A DNA stretch of 64,000 nt from Nocardia wallacei (GTDB lineage Bacteria > Actinomycetota > Actinomycetes > Mycobacteriales > Mycobacteriaceae), in contig NZ_AP023396.1 in NCBI RefSeq assembly GCF_014466955.1, positions 5,828,001 through 5,892,000 of the forward strand, in the 5' to 3' direction. Shown here one piece after another: positions 46,401 through 56,146 of the stretch (the first letter of the stretch is position 1; every line of letters begins with the position of its first letter). Both the position numbers and the translations under genes were made by a program. The notes under the pieces were generated by a model. That model was not told the DNA's origin. It did not search any database and was given only the letters and a program-made list of their open reading frames with translations.

Positions 46401-47468
46401 AATCATGTGGCGGACGGGGTGCCACGGAATGCAGATGGTATTCGGGTGCGGCGGATATCGTCGCTTCTTGAGTCTGTCGGACGCGTGGACGGATTGCCTG
46501 TTCGATTAACTGAGAACTTAGGCGTATCGTTTATTGGATGCTACGCGTTAGGTATGGGATTTTTCCTTGAACCCAAGGAAGCTTTGGAATGGCTGGAAGC
46601 CGATCCGAAAAACGCCGAGGTGTTGTTCCCGTACATGAACGGCGAAGATCTTAATTCCCGACCTGACACGTCACCTTCCCGGTGGGTAATTGATTTCTAC
46701 GACCGCACTGAGGAGGAAGCATCATTGTATCGGCTGCCTTTTCAGCGGATTTCGGAAACGGTAAAATATGAACGACAAAAGAACAACCGCAAAGCAGTCC
46801 GGCTCCGCTGGTGGCAACATGCCGAGAAGCGCCCTGCGATGCGCAGAGCCATATCTAAACTAGATGAAGTGTTGGCGATCGCCCGAATCAGCAAGGCGGT
46901 GATGCCTGTGCGCGTAAAAAATAACCGGATTCTTAATGAGATGACCGTCATATTCGCCACAGATTCCTATGCCGACCAAGCGCTGCTGTCTTCCGCTGTG
47001 CATCAAGTGTGGTCGATCACCTACAGCTCGACTCTAGAGACGAGGGTCAACTATGCACCGTCCGATGTATTCGCAACCTTTCCGCGTCCAGAAGCCAGCG
47101 TCGACCTTTATAATCAGGGCCGAATTCTCGATGCCGAGCGCCGCGAGATCATGCTCCGTCGCGAACTCGGCGTGACCAAGCTCTACAACCTGATCAACGA
47201 CCCGAAAGTCTCCGATTCTGCCGACCCGGATATCGCCCGCCTCCGTCGGATCCACGTCGACCTCGATGAGGCAGTCTTGTCCGCCTACGGCTGGGACGAT
47301 GTCCCCTTGGACCACGGCTTCCACACTTACCGTCAGATGCAGCGCTGGACGGTGAGCCCCAGCGCCCGCGTGGAGATCCTGGACCGACTCCTGGAGGAGA
47401 ACCACCGCCGCGCCGCTCTGCAAGGTAAGGCGCCGGCGGCGCCCGACACCGAGGAGGACGACCAGTGA
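43455..47468 (+). CDS. drmMI: DISARM DrmMI, class I adenine-N6 DNA methyltransferase
   Basis: The 1337-residue methyltransferase has the SAM-binding motif VADIACGSGAFLVAAARYLA (about residue 622) and the catalytic NPPF in AVIGNPPFLGGQ (about 875), the arrangement of Eco57I-type N6-adenine methylases. In DISARM, methylation marks host DNA as self. A clear fall in GC occurs from about 46100 to 47150, in the part after NPPF that should hold the target-recognition domain: 46501-46560 has 25 G/C of 60, against 42 of 60 at 45301-45360. Overlaps drmD and drmA by 4 nt each. Confidence 0.88.
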   Translation: MTSPKPRPKSSADLHRAWLELVDADGPFLSVPALKRLWPQGMPQLGCDQLAMLRDAKPVFEKAWEEWDSDRESVGALERYRAARDEWVDLILRDVAGWGAKLTAPQGHLAEVAAHSPDRSVTVRPTAALAHGDLVGALVLVVDPVDSLRDGLGDGWAAAPIDRMEELLRTAAVPVGIVTDGRWWALVSAREETMVASGIVDAQTWIEEPITRNAFFELLNRRGLIGGRAEDRLTEIFAASVAAAEEITETLGIQVKRAVELLVQAMSEGAAGSIEHGEPNPLPADRGQVYEAAVTVMMRVVFLLFAEERGLLPQSELFTQGYGISDRFDVLDRRAHEENKEALDATFHTWHRLLATSRALYLGASFEDLRLPSYGGSLFDPDRFPFLTARTAHDTLAVTISDRVMLEVLRAVQFAQLKGEPARRISFRDIDVEQIGYIYEDLLGYTTKEVDVVTVGLIGSNGEEPEIPLGLLESLADPNPDKFAAAILDWVKKDQPAAKPPSKAALVKAIRAADMVKDTERALRAVTTDAPLRDRLRPFIGIIRRDLRDRPLVVLPGGVLVVETPSRANSGAHYTPRDLAEEVVRYALEPLVYSPGPHDTADADGWRLVSSEQILDLKVADIACGSGAFLVAAARYLAARLTEAWQRQGEAVGNAHGLYIRAVRDVVASCLYGADINGMAVEMCKLSLWLVSLDPKLPFSFVDDKVLHGNSLLGLTDLDQLRHQHIYPDPQQLMTSDIDVDAVINKAIRLRRALASPISDADPQRLATTKRRQWREFGEITEQLRRIADGVVAAGLPLGGKPGRALTEAYENLRIAVGMAYPADGSAPDSAMLDRIIERGLTPTVPTDYERWEPLHWVLTVPDVLERGGFDAVIGNPPFLGGQKLTGTLGTDVRDWLVQVLAARQRGKADLVAYFFLRAMSLLTPHGNLGLIATNTVAQGDTREVGLDRMVTNGLTITRAVQSRTWPAASANLEYAAVWGTRNHVADGVPRNADGIRVRRISSLLESVGRVDGLPVRLTENLGVSFIGCYALGMGFFLEPKEALEWLEADPKNAEVLFPYMNGEDLNSRPDTSPSRWVIDFYDRTEEEASLYRLPFQRISETVKYERQKNNRKAVRLRWWQHAEKRPAMRRAISKLDEVLAIARISKAVMPVRVKNNRILNEMTVIFATDSYADQALLSSAVHQVWSITYSSTLETRVNYAPSDVFATFPRPEASVDLYNQGRILDAERREIMLRRELGVTKLYNLINDPKVSDSADPDIARLRRIHVDLDEAVLSAYGWDDVPLDHGFHTYRQMQRWTVSPSARVEILDRLLEENHRRAALQGKAPAAPDTEEDDQ

Positions 47469-50400
47469 CCACCACCGAGCCCGGTCGCTCCACGACACCC
47501 GCCGACGCCCCGGCCGCCAATTCGTCCCGCTGGGACGGCTCGGCGTACCGCCTGAAGCACCCACCGGACGGCCGATCGTGGACCGCCCGGGAAGACCTGG
47601 TCGACATTCTGCACCGCGAACTCCTCGGCCCTGCCCACGGCGAGCACGAAATCCTCGACACCACACCTGATTCCGCATATCTGATCGGCCGCATCGCCCC
47701 GTACAAGCTGACCGCGGGCCGCGCCGCCCCCACGAACGCCGACACCGGCGAACCGGACACCGATGTGGGTGACGACCTCGACGCGCAGGAAGTGCAGGGC
47801 GTTCCGGTGCCTCCGGTCGACGAGACCACGACAGGCTCCGACGAGGACACGGTAGAGGACCAGCCACAGAAGCGCGGCCTGGTGATCCCGTCGTCGATGG
47901 GGTTGCGCTGCCAGATCCCCGCCGATCTGGAGCAGTTCACGGTGACCGCGTCGTGGGCGATCTACCGGCCGTTCACAGACGCCCCGGAGGGCGAGAGCAC
48001 CGGGCATCCGCGGTTCCAGCGAATCCCGTTCGAGTTCGCCACCCCGATCAGGGTGGCCGATCTCGAGCAAGGCGCCACTACCGAAGTGTCGCTGCGGGAT
48101 TCGGTGGTGCTGCGCATCGATCGTTACGACGATGACCGCAACGATCGCCGAGTCATCGAGATCGCGCTGTGCAACAACCGGGAGACGCCCCGCAAGATCC
48201 CCACCGACGCCTGGCTCTACCAGACCGAGATTCTCGTGACCGCGGACGGAGCCGAGGTGTTCCTGCCGGTGCAGGACCCGCTGCTCGAGGACCGGTTCGA
48301 CCGCGGCGAGGACAACCGCCTGTACCTGCAATACCGCAACCGGCTCGAGTTCGCGATCGGGCGCACCTGCTCGGTCGATTGGAAGGTCGCCGCGGGCGCG
48401 CGCCGCGCGAGTGCGGTGTACACGACGTGGCTGCCGGTCACCGAAACGCCACACACCGTGCCAGGCGAGGTCGAAGCGCTGCTCGATATGCGTTTGCTCG
48501 CCGAAGCCGATGTCGACGAGCTGCGCGCCGGGCTGGAACCGATCGTCACCGGTTACGCGGCCTGGCTCGATGATGAACTCGCCCGCGCCGAAGGGCGCGG
48601 AGAAGAACCCGCGCTGCCGCCGCACCTGCTGGCCGAGGCGCAGGATGCCATCACCGAGGCCCGCCGGGTGCACGAGCAGCTGGCCGCCGGGCTCAAGCAT
48701 CTGCTCAGCGACGAACACGCGCTGCGCTGCTTCCGGTTCATGAACGAGGTGATGGCGCAGCAGCGCATCCACAGCCAGATCGCGCAATTGCGCACCGAGA
48801 AGCCATTTCTCGATATCGACGCCGCCCGCAACGAGGTGCTGTCGCAAGGCGCACGCGCGCATTCCTGGCGCACCTTCCAGCTCGCCTTCGTTCTCATGCA
48901 GCTGCCGATGCTCACCGATCCCGCCGCACCACGCCGCTCCAGCGACCTGGCCAAGGCGCAGCTGCTGTTCTTCCCGACCGGCGGCGGCAAAACTGAGGCC
49001 TACCTAGGCCTGGCGGCCTATACCTTCGCCATCCGCCGACTGCAAGGCGTGCTGAACACGCCCGACGGCGCGCTGGACGGCAATTCCGGCATCGCGGTCC
49101 TGATGCGTTACACGCTGCGGCTGCTCACCGCCCAGCAGTTCCAGCGCGCCACCGCGTTGATGTGCGCGGCCGAGATGGTGCGCCGCGCGGACCCCGACAC
49201 GTGGGGCGCGGAGCCGTTCCGGATCGGGCTGTGGGTGGGCACCGATGTCAGCCCGAAACGGGTCGACGAAGCCGAAGAGCAGTTGAAGAAGGCCAGCGAG
49301 GGGCGCGGCCACCGGATGACGGTGCTGCAGATCCAGCGGTGCCCCTGGTGCGGCAACAGCATCGACGGACATCGCGGCGACGTAGAAGTCGACATGAGCG
49401 CCCGCCGGGTCCGCGTGTTCTGCAGCGACGACCTGGCCGAATGCCCGTTCTCCCGCGGCGGCTCGGCCGTCGAGGGGCTGCCGGTGCTCACTGTCGACGA
49501 GGAGATCTACCGGCTCGCGCCCACCTTCCTCATCGCCACCGTCGACAAGTTCGCGCGTCTGGCCCGCGAAGGCGAGGCGGCAGCGCTGTTCGGCTACGTC
49601 TCCACGCGATGCGAACGCCACGGGTACGTGCACCCCGATTACGCCCATTGCAAGGTGAAGGTCGGCGAGAAGCACAATGCGAGCAAGGAGAAAAACCTGC
49701 CAGCGGCGGCCGTGCGGTCGACCGGGCGCTTGCGGCCGCCGGACCTGATCATCCAAGACGAGTTGCACCTCATCACCGGCGCGCTGGGCACGACAGTCGG
49801 GTTGTTCGAGTCCGCGATCGATGTACTGTGCTCATGGCGCACCCCGGACGGGCGTAAGGCGCAACCGCTGATCGTGGCCTCCACCGCCACCGCCCGTAAC
49901 TCCGCCGAACAGGTGAAGCGACTGTACGGCCGCGGAGTCACCATTTTCCCACCGCAAGTGCTCGATGCCGGCCGGACATTCTTCTCCCGCGAAATCGGGG
50001 TGCGCACCGAACGCGACGACCCCGACTCTTCCGATAAGCAGCCCGGTCGCCGCTACGTCGGGATCAGCACGACGGGCGTGCGGATCACCACCGCCCAGAT
50101 CCGGATCTCCGAAATCCTGCTGGCCGCCGGACAACTGCTGCTCAACCGTTTGGGCACGGCAGCCGACCCCTACATGACCCTCGTCGGCTATTTCAGCGCC
50201 ACCCGGGAACTCGCCGGCATGGTCCGCTACCTCGGCGACGACGTGCAGACCCTGCTGTCCAAAGGTCGCCCGTGGTCGCTGCTGCCGCGGCGCGACGGCA
50301 CCATCGGCAGCCTCAATACCGAGGAACTGACCTCTCGACGGTCCGGCGCCGACATCACCGCCATCCTCGACAAGATGGCGGTGAACTTCGACCCGGCCTT

Positions 50401-51220
50401 CGACGCCACCGGCGCCAAACGCGGTGACAAACGACGGCCCACCGCCCCCTACGACGCGGTGCTGGCCACCTCGATGCTGCAGGTGGGCGTCGACGTCACG
50501 CGGCTCGGCCTGATGATGGTGGTCGGTCAGCCGAAGAACACCGCCGAATACATCCAGGCTTCCTCGCGAGTGGGCCGAGATCCTGCCCGGCCGGGGCTGG
50601 TGGTGTCGGTCGGCAACTGGGCGCGCCCCCGCGACCTCGCCCACTTCGAGCAGTTCAGGCACTATCACGAAACCTTTTACGCCCAAGTCGAGGCGCTGTC
50701 GGTGACGCCGTACTCGGTGACCGCGCTGGACCGCGGTCTCGACGGGGTGCTGGTAAGCGCAGCCCGCGTCCTGCAGGCAGGCAGCCGCGACGGCCTCTCC
50801 CCAGAAGCGCACGCAGGCCGCGTCGTCGACTGCAAGGCCTTCCTCGACGAACTTTTGGAACAGCTGGCCGCGAGAATGGCGCGAGCGAGCGACGAAGCAG
50901 CCGTCGAGCATGCCCGGTCGCGGCTACGCAACCGGGTCGATCACTGGTTCGATCGCCGCGCCGAGGCCGATAACCGAGGCCACCAACTGGCCTACGAGAA
51001 ACTGCCGAACGACAAGTTCGAGCCGTTGATGATGAGCGCGGAAGACGCCGACCAACTGCGCGACAGCCGCACCGCCGCGCCGTTCGAAGTGGCCAACTCC
51101 ATGCGCGAAGTGCAGCCGGAGATCAATCTGCTCGTCAGTCCCGATCCGGCGAAACTGCGCTACGACATTCCGCTCAGCGCGCCCCGCTGGGAGCTGCCCG
51201 AGGCGAAGGACAACGCATGA
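47465..51220 (+). CDS. drmA: DISARM DrmA, helicase
   Basis: The 1251-residue helicase has Walker A in FFPTGGGKTEAYLGLAAYTF (about residue 501), a zinc-finger-like CPWCGNS pair (about 625), a DELH motif II (IQDELHLITGALGT, about 765), ASTATARNSAEQ, and C-terminal motifs SMLQVGVDVTRLGLMM and QASSRVGRD (about 1030). This fits DrmA, core of all DISARM systems, which with DrmB senses and blocks incoming phage DNA. The first 480 residues have no obvious motifs. GTG at 47465 overlaps the drmMI stop by 4 nt. Confidence 0.88.
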   Translation: MTTTEPGRSTTPADAPAANSSRWDGSAYRLKHPPDGRSWTAREDLVDILHRELLGPAHGEHEILDTTPDSAYLIGRIAPYKLTAGRAAPTNADTGEPDTDVGDDLDAQEVQGVPVPPVDETTTGSDEDTVEDQPQKRGLVIPSSMGLRCQIPADLEQFTVTASWAIYRPFTDAPEGESTGHPRFQRIPFEFATPIRVADLEQGATTEVSLRDSVVLRIDRYDDDRNDRRVIEIALCNNRETPRKIPTDAWLYQTEILVTADGAEVFLPVQDPLLEDRFDRGEDNRLYLQYRNRLEFAIGRTCSVDWKVAAGARRASAVYTTWLPVTETPHTVPGEVEALLDMRLLAEADVDELRAGLEPIVTGYAAWLDDELARAEGRGEEPALPPHLLAEAQDAITEARRVHEQLAAGLKHLLSDEHALRCFRFMNEVMAQQRIHSQIAQLRTEKPFLDIDAARNEVLSQGARAHSWRTFQLAFVLMQLPMLTDPAAPRRSSDLAKAQLLFFPTGGGKTEAYLGLAAYTFAIRRLQGVLNTPDGALDGNSGIAVLMRYTLRLLTAQQFQRATALMCAAEMVRRADPDTWGAEPFRIGLWVGTDVSPKRVDEAEEQLKKASEGRGHRMTVLQIQRCPWCGNSIDGHRGDVEVDMSARRVRVFCSDDLAECPFSRGGSAVEGLPVLTVDEEIYRLAPTFLIATVDKFARLAREGEAAALFGYVSTRCERHGYVHPDYAHCKVKVGEKHNASKEKNLPAAAVRSTGRLRPPDLIIQDELHLITGALGTTVGLFESAIDVLCSWRTPDGRKAQPLIVASTATARNSAEQVKRLYGRGVTIFPPQVLDAGRTFFSREIGVRTERDDPDSSDKQPGRRYVGISTTGVRITTAQIRISEILLAAGQLLLNRLGTAADPYMTLVGYFSATRELAGMVRYLGDDVQTLLSKGRPWSLLPRRDGTIGSLNTEELTSRRSGADITAILDKMAVNFDPAFDATGAKRGDKRRPTAPYDAVLATSMLQVGVDVTRLGLMMVVGQPKNTAEYIQASSRVGRDPARPGLVVSVGNWARPRDLAHFEQFRHYHETFYAQVEALSVTPYSVTALDRGLDGVLVSAARVLQAGSRDGLSPEAHAGRVVDCKAFLDELLEQLAARMARASDEAAVEHARSRLRNRVDHWFDRRAEADNRGHQLAYEKLPNDKFEPLMMSAEDADQLRDSRTAAPFEVANSMREVQPEINLLVSPDPAKLRYDIPLSAPRWELPEAKDNA

Positions 51221-53268
51221 CCACCCCCGCCGACACTCACCCGGCCGACAATTACATCTACGACGACAGCCAGACCGTCGACCCGCTCGGCGACATCGAC
51301 ATGCAGCACAAGAAGGGCGTCAAGAAGAACCGGGCGAAGGTCGGGTCGGCGCGACCGTCGTCGCTGCTGTACACCTACGGCCCCGGCTCAGTGCTGGACC
51401 TGCCGAACTTCACCATCATGCCGATGGGTCTGGACGAGTGGGACCTCATCTGGGAGCGCCGGGCCACCGCGCCGGTCATCCATGCACCCAGATTGAAGGA
51501 TGCCGTCCGAGTGCTGCTGCGGTCGCGCGATGTCGAGCTGCGTCCGTTCCCCCGGCAGGCGAACACCACCTCCCGCAGCGACGAAGGTAAGGACCTCGGC
51601 GTACCGGCTCGGGTGTTCCCGCAGTGGCTGCGCTGCACCGGCTGCGACCTGCTGGCACCGCTGGACGAGTTCCAGTACAGCAACACCCATCCGTATCGGC
51701 CGGACCTCGCGGCGTTCGAACATGCTCCGTGTCCGGGGCGTCGAGGGGAGAAGGCGCGTTTCAAGTCTCGGCCGACAACGCCCGCACGCTATCTGCTGGC
51801 GTGCGCATTCGGCCATGTCGACGAATTCCCGTACCAGCAATGGGTGCATCGCGGACGCTCGTGCACCAAGGCCACCCATCCCACGTTGAAGATGTCGGAC
51901 CGCACGACCGGTAAGGGTGGTGTCGCCACGATCACCTGTACGGCGTGCGAGAAGAAGCGGGCGATGAACGAGGCGCAGGGTGAGCTCGGCCGGGAGCGGT
52001 TGCCGAAATGCCGTGGCAGACATCCACATCTGGACGCCTTCGCGACCCAGGGCTGTGGGGCCGATCTCCACCTGATCCTGGTCGGCGCGTCGAACCTGTG
52101 GTTTCCGGTCAGCCAGTCGGTGATTGTCATGCCGGAATCGTCCGCCGAACACAATCAAGACCTGGCCGACCGAATCCGGCTCGCGCTGGGGGAGGAAAGG
52201 CTCGCCAAGTACCGCAATGCACCAGATATCTTGCGCGACTTCCTTCGTGATGATTTCGACCTGTCCGCTGTGGACGACGCCGATCTGCTGAAAATCGCCG
52301 CTGCTGCCGCGATGCCCCCAGCAGAGCCCACCGACGAGGACGCCAACGCCTGGGACCCCGTCGATCTGCTGGTGCCCGAATGGCAATACCTGCAACGTGA
52401 TCCGCTCGGTGATGGTCACTCCGATCGTGCCAAGGACGAGGCGAGCGGTCTCACGCTTTCCACCCGGAACCGTGGACCGAACCTGCCTACCGTAATCAGC
52501 CGTATTCTCGCGGTGGAATCTCTGCGCAAGGTCAATGCTCTCGTCGGTTTCACGCGGATCGATGAGTTCGACCGGGTAAACGATGTCGTCGGGCGGATGG
52601 TGCGCCTGACCCGGAAACCGAAACCGCGCTGGACGGTCGCCACGGAGGATCGCGGCGAAGGCATTTTCATCCAGCTGGACGAGTCGGCGGTTGCCCCATG
52701 GGAATCCGCGATCGTTGATACCGAGCCGTGGATTCTGCACCGGGCAGCGCACGAACGCAACTACCGTAATCGGACGTCGGACACGGCAGACAACTACGAT
52801 CCGCACAGGCGGTTTCGGCCGCCGCGGTACTGGCTGGTGCACAGCTTCGCCCATATCCTGATCCGGGAGCTGGCCATGACCTGCGGTTACAACGCTGCCA
52901 GCCTCAGCGAGCGACTCTATGCCTGGCCTGCCGAGAACGGCCGCCCGCCGGCCGCCGGCCTGCTGATCTGCACCACTGCGTCCGACAGCGACGGCACGCT
53001 CGGCGGACTGGTCGAGCAGAGCCGTCCCGACCTCTTCGAAGCGGTGGTGAATCGTGCGCTACGCAAGGCCCGCCGCTGCGCCTCGGATCCCATTTGCGCC
53101 AACCGCATTCCGCAGGATCCGGAGGAGTTCCTGCACGGCGCGGCCTGCCACTGCTGTCTCATGGCCTCCGAAACCTCCTGTGAACGCGCCAACCGGTTCC
53201 TCGACCGACGGTTTCTGATCGATCTACCCGGACACGATGGCTTTGGCTTCTTTTCGCACCCCAAGTGA
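51217..53268 (+). CDS. drmB: DISARM DrmB, DUF1998 protein
   Basis: The 683-residue protein has the DUF1998 C-terminal region: WLVHSFAHILIRELAMTCGY, LLICTTASDSDGTLGGLVEQ and a cysteine cluster CHCCLMASETSCERANRFLD (about residue 644). Further Cys pairs in RCTGCDLL and CTACEKK suggest bound zinc. DrmB forms the DrmAB core that is required in both DISARM classes. The N-terminal segment VGSARPSSLLYTYGPGSVLD is the usual start of this family. ATG 51217 overlaps drmA by 4 nt; its 3' end overlaps drmC by 32 bases. Confidence 0.9.
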   Translation: MTTPADTHPADNYIYDDSQTVDPLGDIDMQHKKGVKKNRAKVGSARPSSLLYTYGPGSVLDLPNFTIMPMGLDEWDLIWERRATAPVIHAPRLKDAVRVLLRSRDVELRPFPRQANTTSRSDEGKDLGVPARVFPQWLRCTGCDLLAPLDEFQYSNTHPYRPDLAAFEHAPCPGRRGEKARFKSRPTTPARYLLACAFGHVDEFPYQQWVHRGRSCTKATHPTLKMSDRTTGKGGVATITCTACEKKRAMNEAQGELGRERLPKCRGRHPHLDAFATQGCGADLHLILVGASNLWFPVSQSVIVMPESSAEHNQDLADRIRLALGEERLAKYRNAPDILRDFLRDDFDLSAVDDADLLKIAAAAAMPPAEPTDEDANAWDPVDLLVPEWQYLQRDPLGDGHSDRAKDEASGLTLSTRNRGPNLPTVISRILAVESLRKVNALVGFTRIDEFDRVNDVVGRMVRLTRKPKPRWTVATEDRGEGIFIQLDESAVAPWESAIVDTEPWILHRAAHERNYRNRTSDTADNYDPHRRFRPPRYWLVHSFAHILIRELAMTCGYNAASLSERLYAWPAENGRPPAAGLLICTTASDSDGTLGGLVEQSRPDLFEAVVNRALRKARRCASDPICANRIPQDPEEFLHGAACHCCLMASETSCERANRFLDRRFLIDLPGHDGFGFFSHPK

Positions 53269-53983
53269 TGCTGCTCGCGCGCTCGGTGAATTGCTCACCG
53301 GAACTGAAGCCCACGCTGTCGCCGACCGGCTCGCCGACGGTGACACCGTCACCGTCGCCATGACCTGGGTAGCCGGTCAGCGCCGGACTCGGGTACGGGC
53401 GCTGCTCGACGCAGTGGGTGACCGACAGCAAGCAGTCATCGTCCTCCGTGCCATCGCCGGAGCGCGTGCCGCACACACCTCGGTCGAACCGCTCTGGACG
53501 CTGCCCGGCGCGCTCGCCGGAAGCGGCCGCCTTACCAGTCAGGTCACCCACCTGGTCGATGGCGCCCGGCAGTCGGTGGTCTGCTCCACGTTCAACTTCC
53601 AGCGCAGCTCGGGGCTGTGGACGGCGCTGCGCCGCGCGGCGCAGCGTCCAGGGGTCGCTGTGCGAGTGTACCTGGATACCCGGGCCGCAGACCAGCGGCC
53701 CGCAACGTGGTCGCCGACCACCGCACAGGTCGCCGACCACGTGAAGCCAGGAACAGTGCTGCGGACGAAAGTCTTCGACGGCGGCTACGTCCGCAATCAC
53801 GCCAAGTTCCTCATCATCGATCACCGGTTCGTACTGGTCACCAGCGCGAACTTCTCTCGCAGCGCCGAACATGAGAACGTGGAATTTGGTCTGTACGTGG
53901 ACAATTCGAATCTGGCAGAGGCAGTCGAGCGACAGCTTCACGAGATCGAAGACCTCGTCTACGAGCCGATCGGCGACGAGTGA
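53237..53983 (+). CDS. drmC: DISARM DrmC, phospholipase D-like nuclease
   Basis: The 248-residue protein has one HKD-type motif, NHAKFLIIDHRFVLVTSANF (about residues 186-205), with SRSAEHENVEFGLYV after it, and a weaker N-terminal half-site (VVCSTFNFQRS) lacking the His-Lys pair. This single-HKD plan is the usual DrmC form; dimerisation would complete the site. It is the last gene of class 1 DISARM and in tested systems is not always essential. The ATG at 53237 lies inside drmB, giving a 32-base overlap, so translation is probably coupled. Confidence 0.88.
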   Translation: MALASFRTPSDAARALGELLTGTEAHAVADRLADGDTVTVAMTWVAGQRRTRVRALLDAVGDRQQAVIVLRAIAGARAAHTSVEPLWTLPGALAGSGRLTSQVTHLVDGARQSVVCSTFNFQRSSGLWTALRRAAQRPGVAVRVYLDTRAADQRPATWSPTTAQVADHVKPGTVLRTKVFDGGYVRNHAKFLIIDHRFVLVTSANFSRSAEHENVEFGLYVDNSNLAEAVERQLHEIEDLVYEPIGDE

Positions 53984-54004
53984 CGTGCGGTTAAGGAGAA
54001 GCGA

Positions 54005-56088
54005 ATGGCCGTCCTGCGCATCGGCAAAGAGTTCCTGCTCGATTACGGCAAGCTCGACCGGCCCCTCCAAGTGAAGATCTCCGAGGTCTTCGGCCGGTTT
54101 GCCGATGCCACGCACACCGGAATACATCTGGAAAAATCAACGCCGCCCGCCATCCGCGGTACCGGTCCATTCGGATCGACAACTTCTGGCGCGGCATCGT
54201 GCTGGCCCCGGAATCGGGCAGTACCTACCTGCTGCTGCGAGTTCTGCCCCACGACGACGCCTACGCCTGGGCCAGTCGGCACGAACTGACCGTCAACCGT
54301 GCCACCGGCGGTATCGAAATCGGCGATATCGCTGCCCTGGACGCACTGGTGCCCGACCTGGAGTCGGAAAACCAGCAAACGGCGACCAAGCTGTTCGAGC
54401 ACGTCAAGGATAAAGACCTCGTCCGGCTCGGGATCGACGAGCGCACAAGGCGTTTCGCCCGCTCCCTCACGTCCGCCGAGCCGCTGGAGGCAGCGCAGGA
54501 GTTCCTGCCCAGCACCCAATGGCAGGTTCTGTACGGGCTCGCCGCCAGGATGACACCGGACGAGGTCTGGGCCGAGTTGGGCGCCGCGCTCGCGTCCGAG
54601 AACATCGACGTCGACGATATCGACGCTGCGATCGAGCGCAGCCATGACAGGGTCGTCGTGGTCGATGGGCCGGACGAGCTGAAAGCTGTCTTCGACAACC
54701 CGTTCGCGCTGTGGCGCATCTTCTTGCATCCATCCCAGCAAGCCGTGGTCGACGCTACCTACAACGGACCCGCCCGTGTCAGCGGCGGGCCGGGTACGGG
54801 TAAAACCGTAGTGGCGCTGCACAAGGCACGACGGCTCGCCGAAGCCGGAGCCGGCCCCGTCCTGTTCACCACCTTCACCTCTACGCTCGGCGACTCGCTT
54901 CAGGACGGGATCGGCATGCTGATCGATGATCCGGTCACGGCTGCACGAGTTTCCGTCTGTCACATCGACCGGCTTGCGAATCGCATTTTCCGCGAAGTGC
55001 ATGGAACCCCGGCTTTCGTCACCGATGAGGCCGAGCTGTGGCGAGCCGCTGCCGTATCCCAACCGCATCCGTTCACCGAGACCTTCCTCGCCGAGGAGTG
55101 GCGGCAGGTGGTACTCGCCCAGCAGATTGCCGACGAAGACGGCTATCTACTTGCCGATCGCCGCGGGCGTGGCCGACGGCTCGGCATCCGCCAGAAGTTG
55201 CAGATCTGGGGCGTGATAGCCGCTTTCGAGCAGCTTCTGCGCGATCGTGGACTGTGGACCTACGAGACGATTCGGCGCGAAGCCACCCGAATCCTTGTTA
55301 GTCGGCGCGACAAGCCGTATCGCCATGTCGTCGTGGACGAAGCACAAGACCTCAGCCCCGATCAGTGGCGCCTGCTGCGCGCCGCGGTCACGCCGGGTAC
55401 CGACGACATCTTCATCGCCGGCGACCCGCATCAGCGAATCTACGACAACCACGTCACACTCCGCGATGTCGACATCAACATCACCGGCAGATCGCATCGG
55501 CTATCGATCAACTACCGCACGACGGCGGAGATCCTGTCCTGGAGTCTCGGCATCATGCGCGGTGAACCGGTCGACGACATGGCGGGCGGAGTGGATTCGC
55601 TTGCCGGATGCCGTTCGGAAGTACATGGTCGAGCACCCGGAGCAGCCGGGTTCGATTCCGCCGGCGCCGAAGTGAACCACCTGGTCGAGAGAGTGCGCAA
55701 CTGGCTCGATTCCGGAATCGACCCGTCCGAGATCGGGATCGCCACCCGGGCGAAGTACTTCGGCGAACAAATATATCAAGCCCTGCGCATCGCTGGTATT
55801 CCCACGCATCTCCTGGTGCAGGGCCGAGCCGCAACCGACGCCGTCTCGGTCGGCACGATGCACCGCATGAAGGGCCTCGAATTCCGCTGCCTCGCCGTCG
55901 CCGGCGTGGGCGCCACCGCCGTGCCGTCCCCGAGCGCCGTCACCCCCGCCGACGAAGACCGCCACACGCATGAGCGCGATATCCGGCGCGAGCGTTCCCT
56001 ATTGTTCGTGGCCTGCACCCGAGCTCGCGAACAGCTCTCGGTCACCTGGCATGGGCCGGTGAGCCCGTTCCTGTCGAAACAGGTGTGA
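54005..56088 (+). pseudogene. UvrD-like helicase with RelE-like N-terminus, split by frameshift
   Basis: Codons from ATG 54005 give a RelE/ParE-like segment, but the frame closes after the A5 run at 54132-54136. One extra A there restores a single 694-residue protein whose N-terminus continues INAARHPRYRSIRIDNFWRG and LLLRVLPHDDAYAWASRHEL. The helicase part is intact: GGPGTGKTVVALHKARRLA (about residue 261), VVDEAQDLSPDQWRLL (about 444), GDPHQRIYDN, INYRTTAEIL, GTMHRMKGLEFRCLAVAG and FVACTRAREQL. SF1 helicases with this N-terminus are known. It lies 21 bases after drmC on the same strand, so it may be a DISARM accessory. A sequencing error or programmed shift could also explain the break. Confidence 0.7.
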
Positions 56089-56146
56089 CTCTCCTTGCCT
56101 GAGTTGACGAAGCACCTCCGCTAATCCGGGTTCTCCCTTCCCATGT

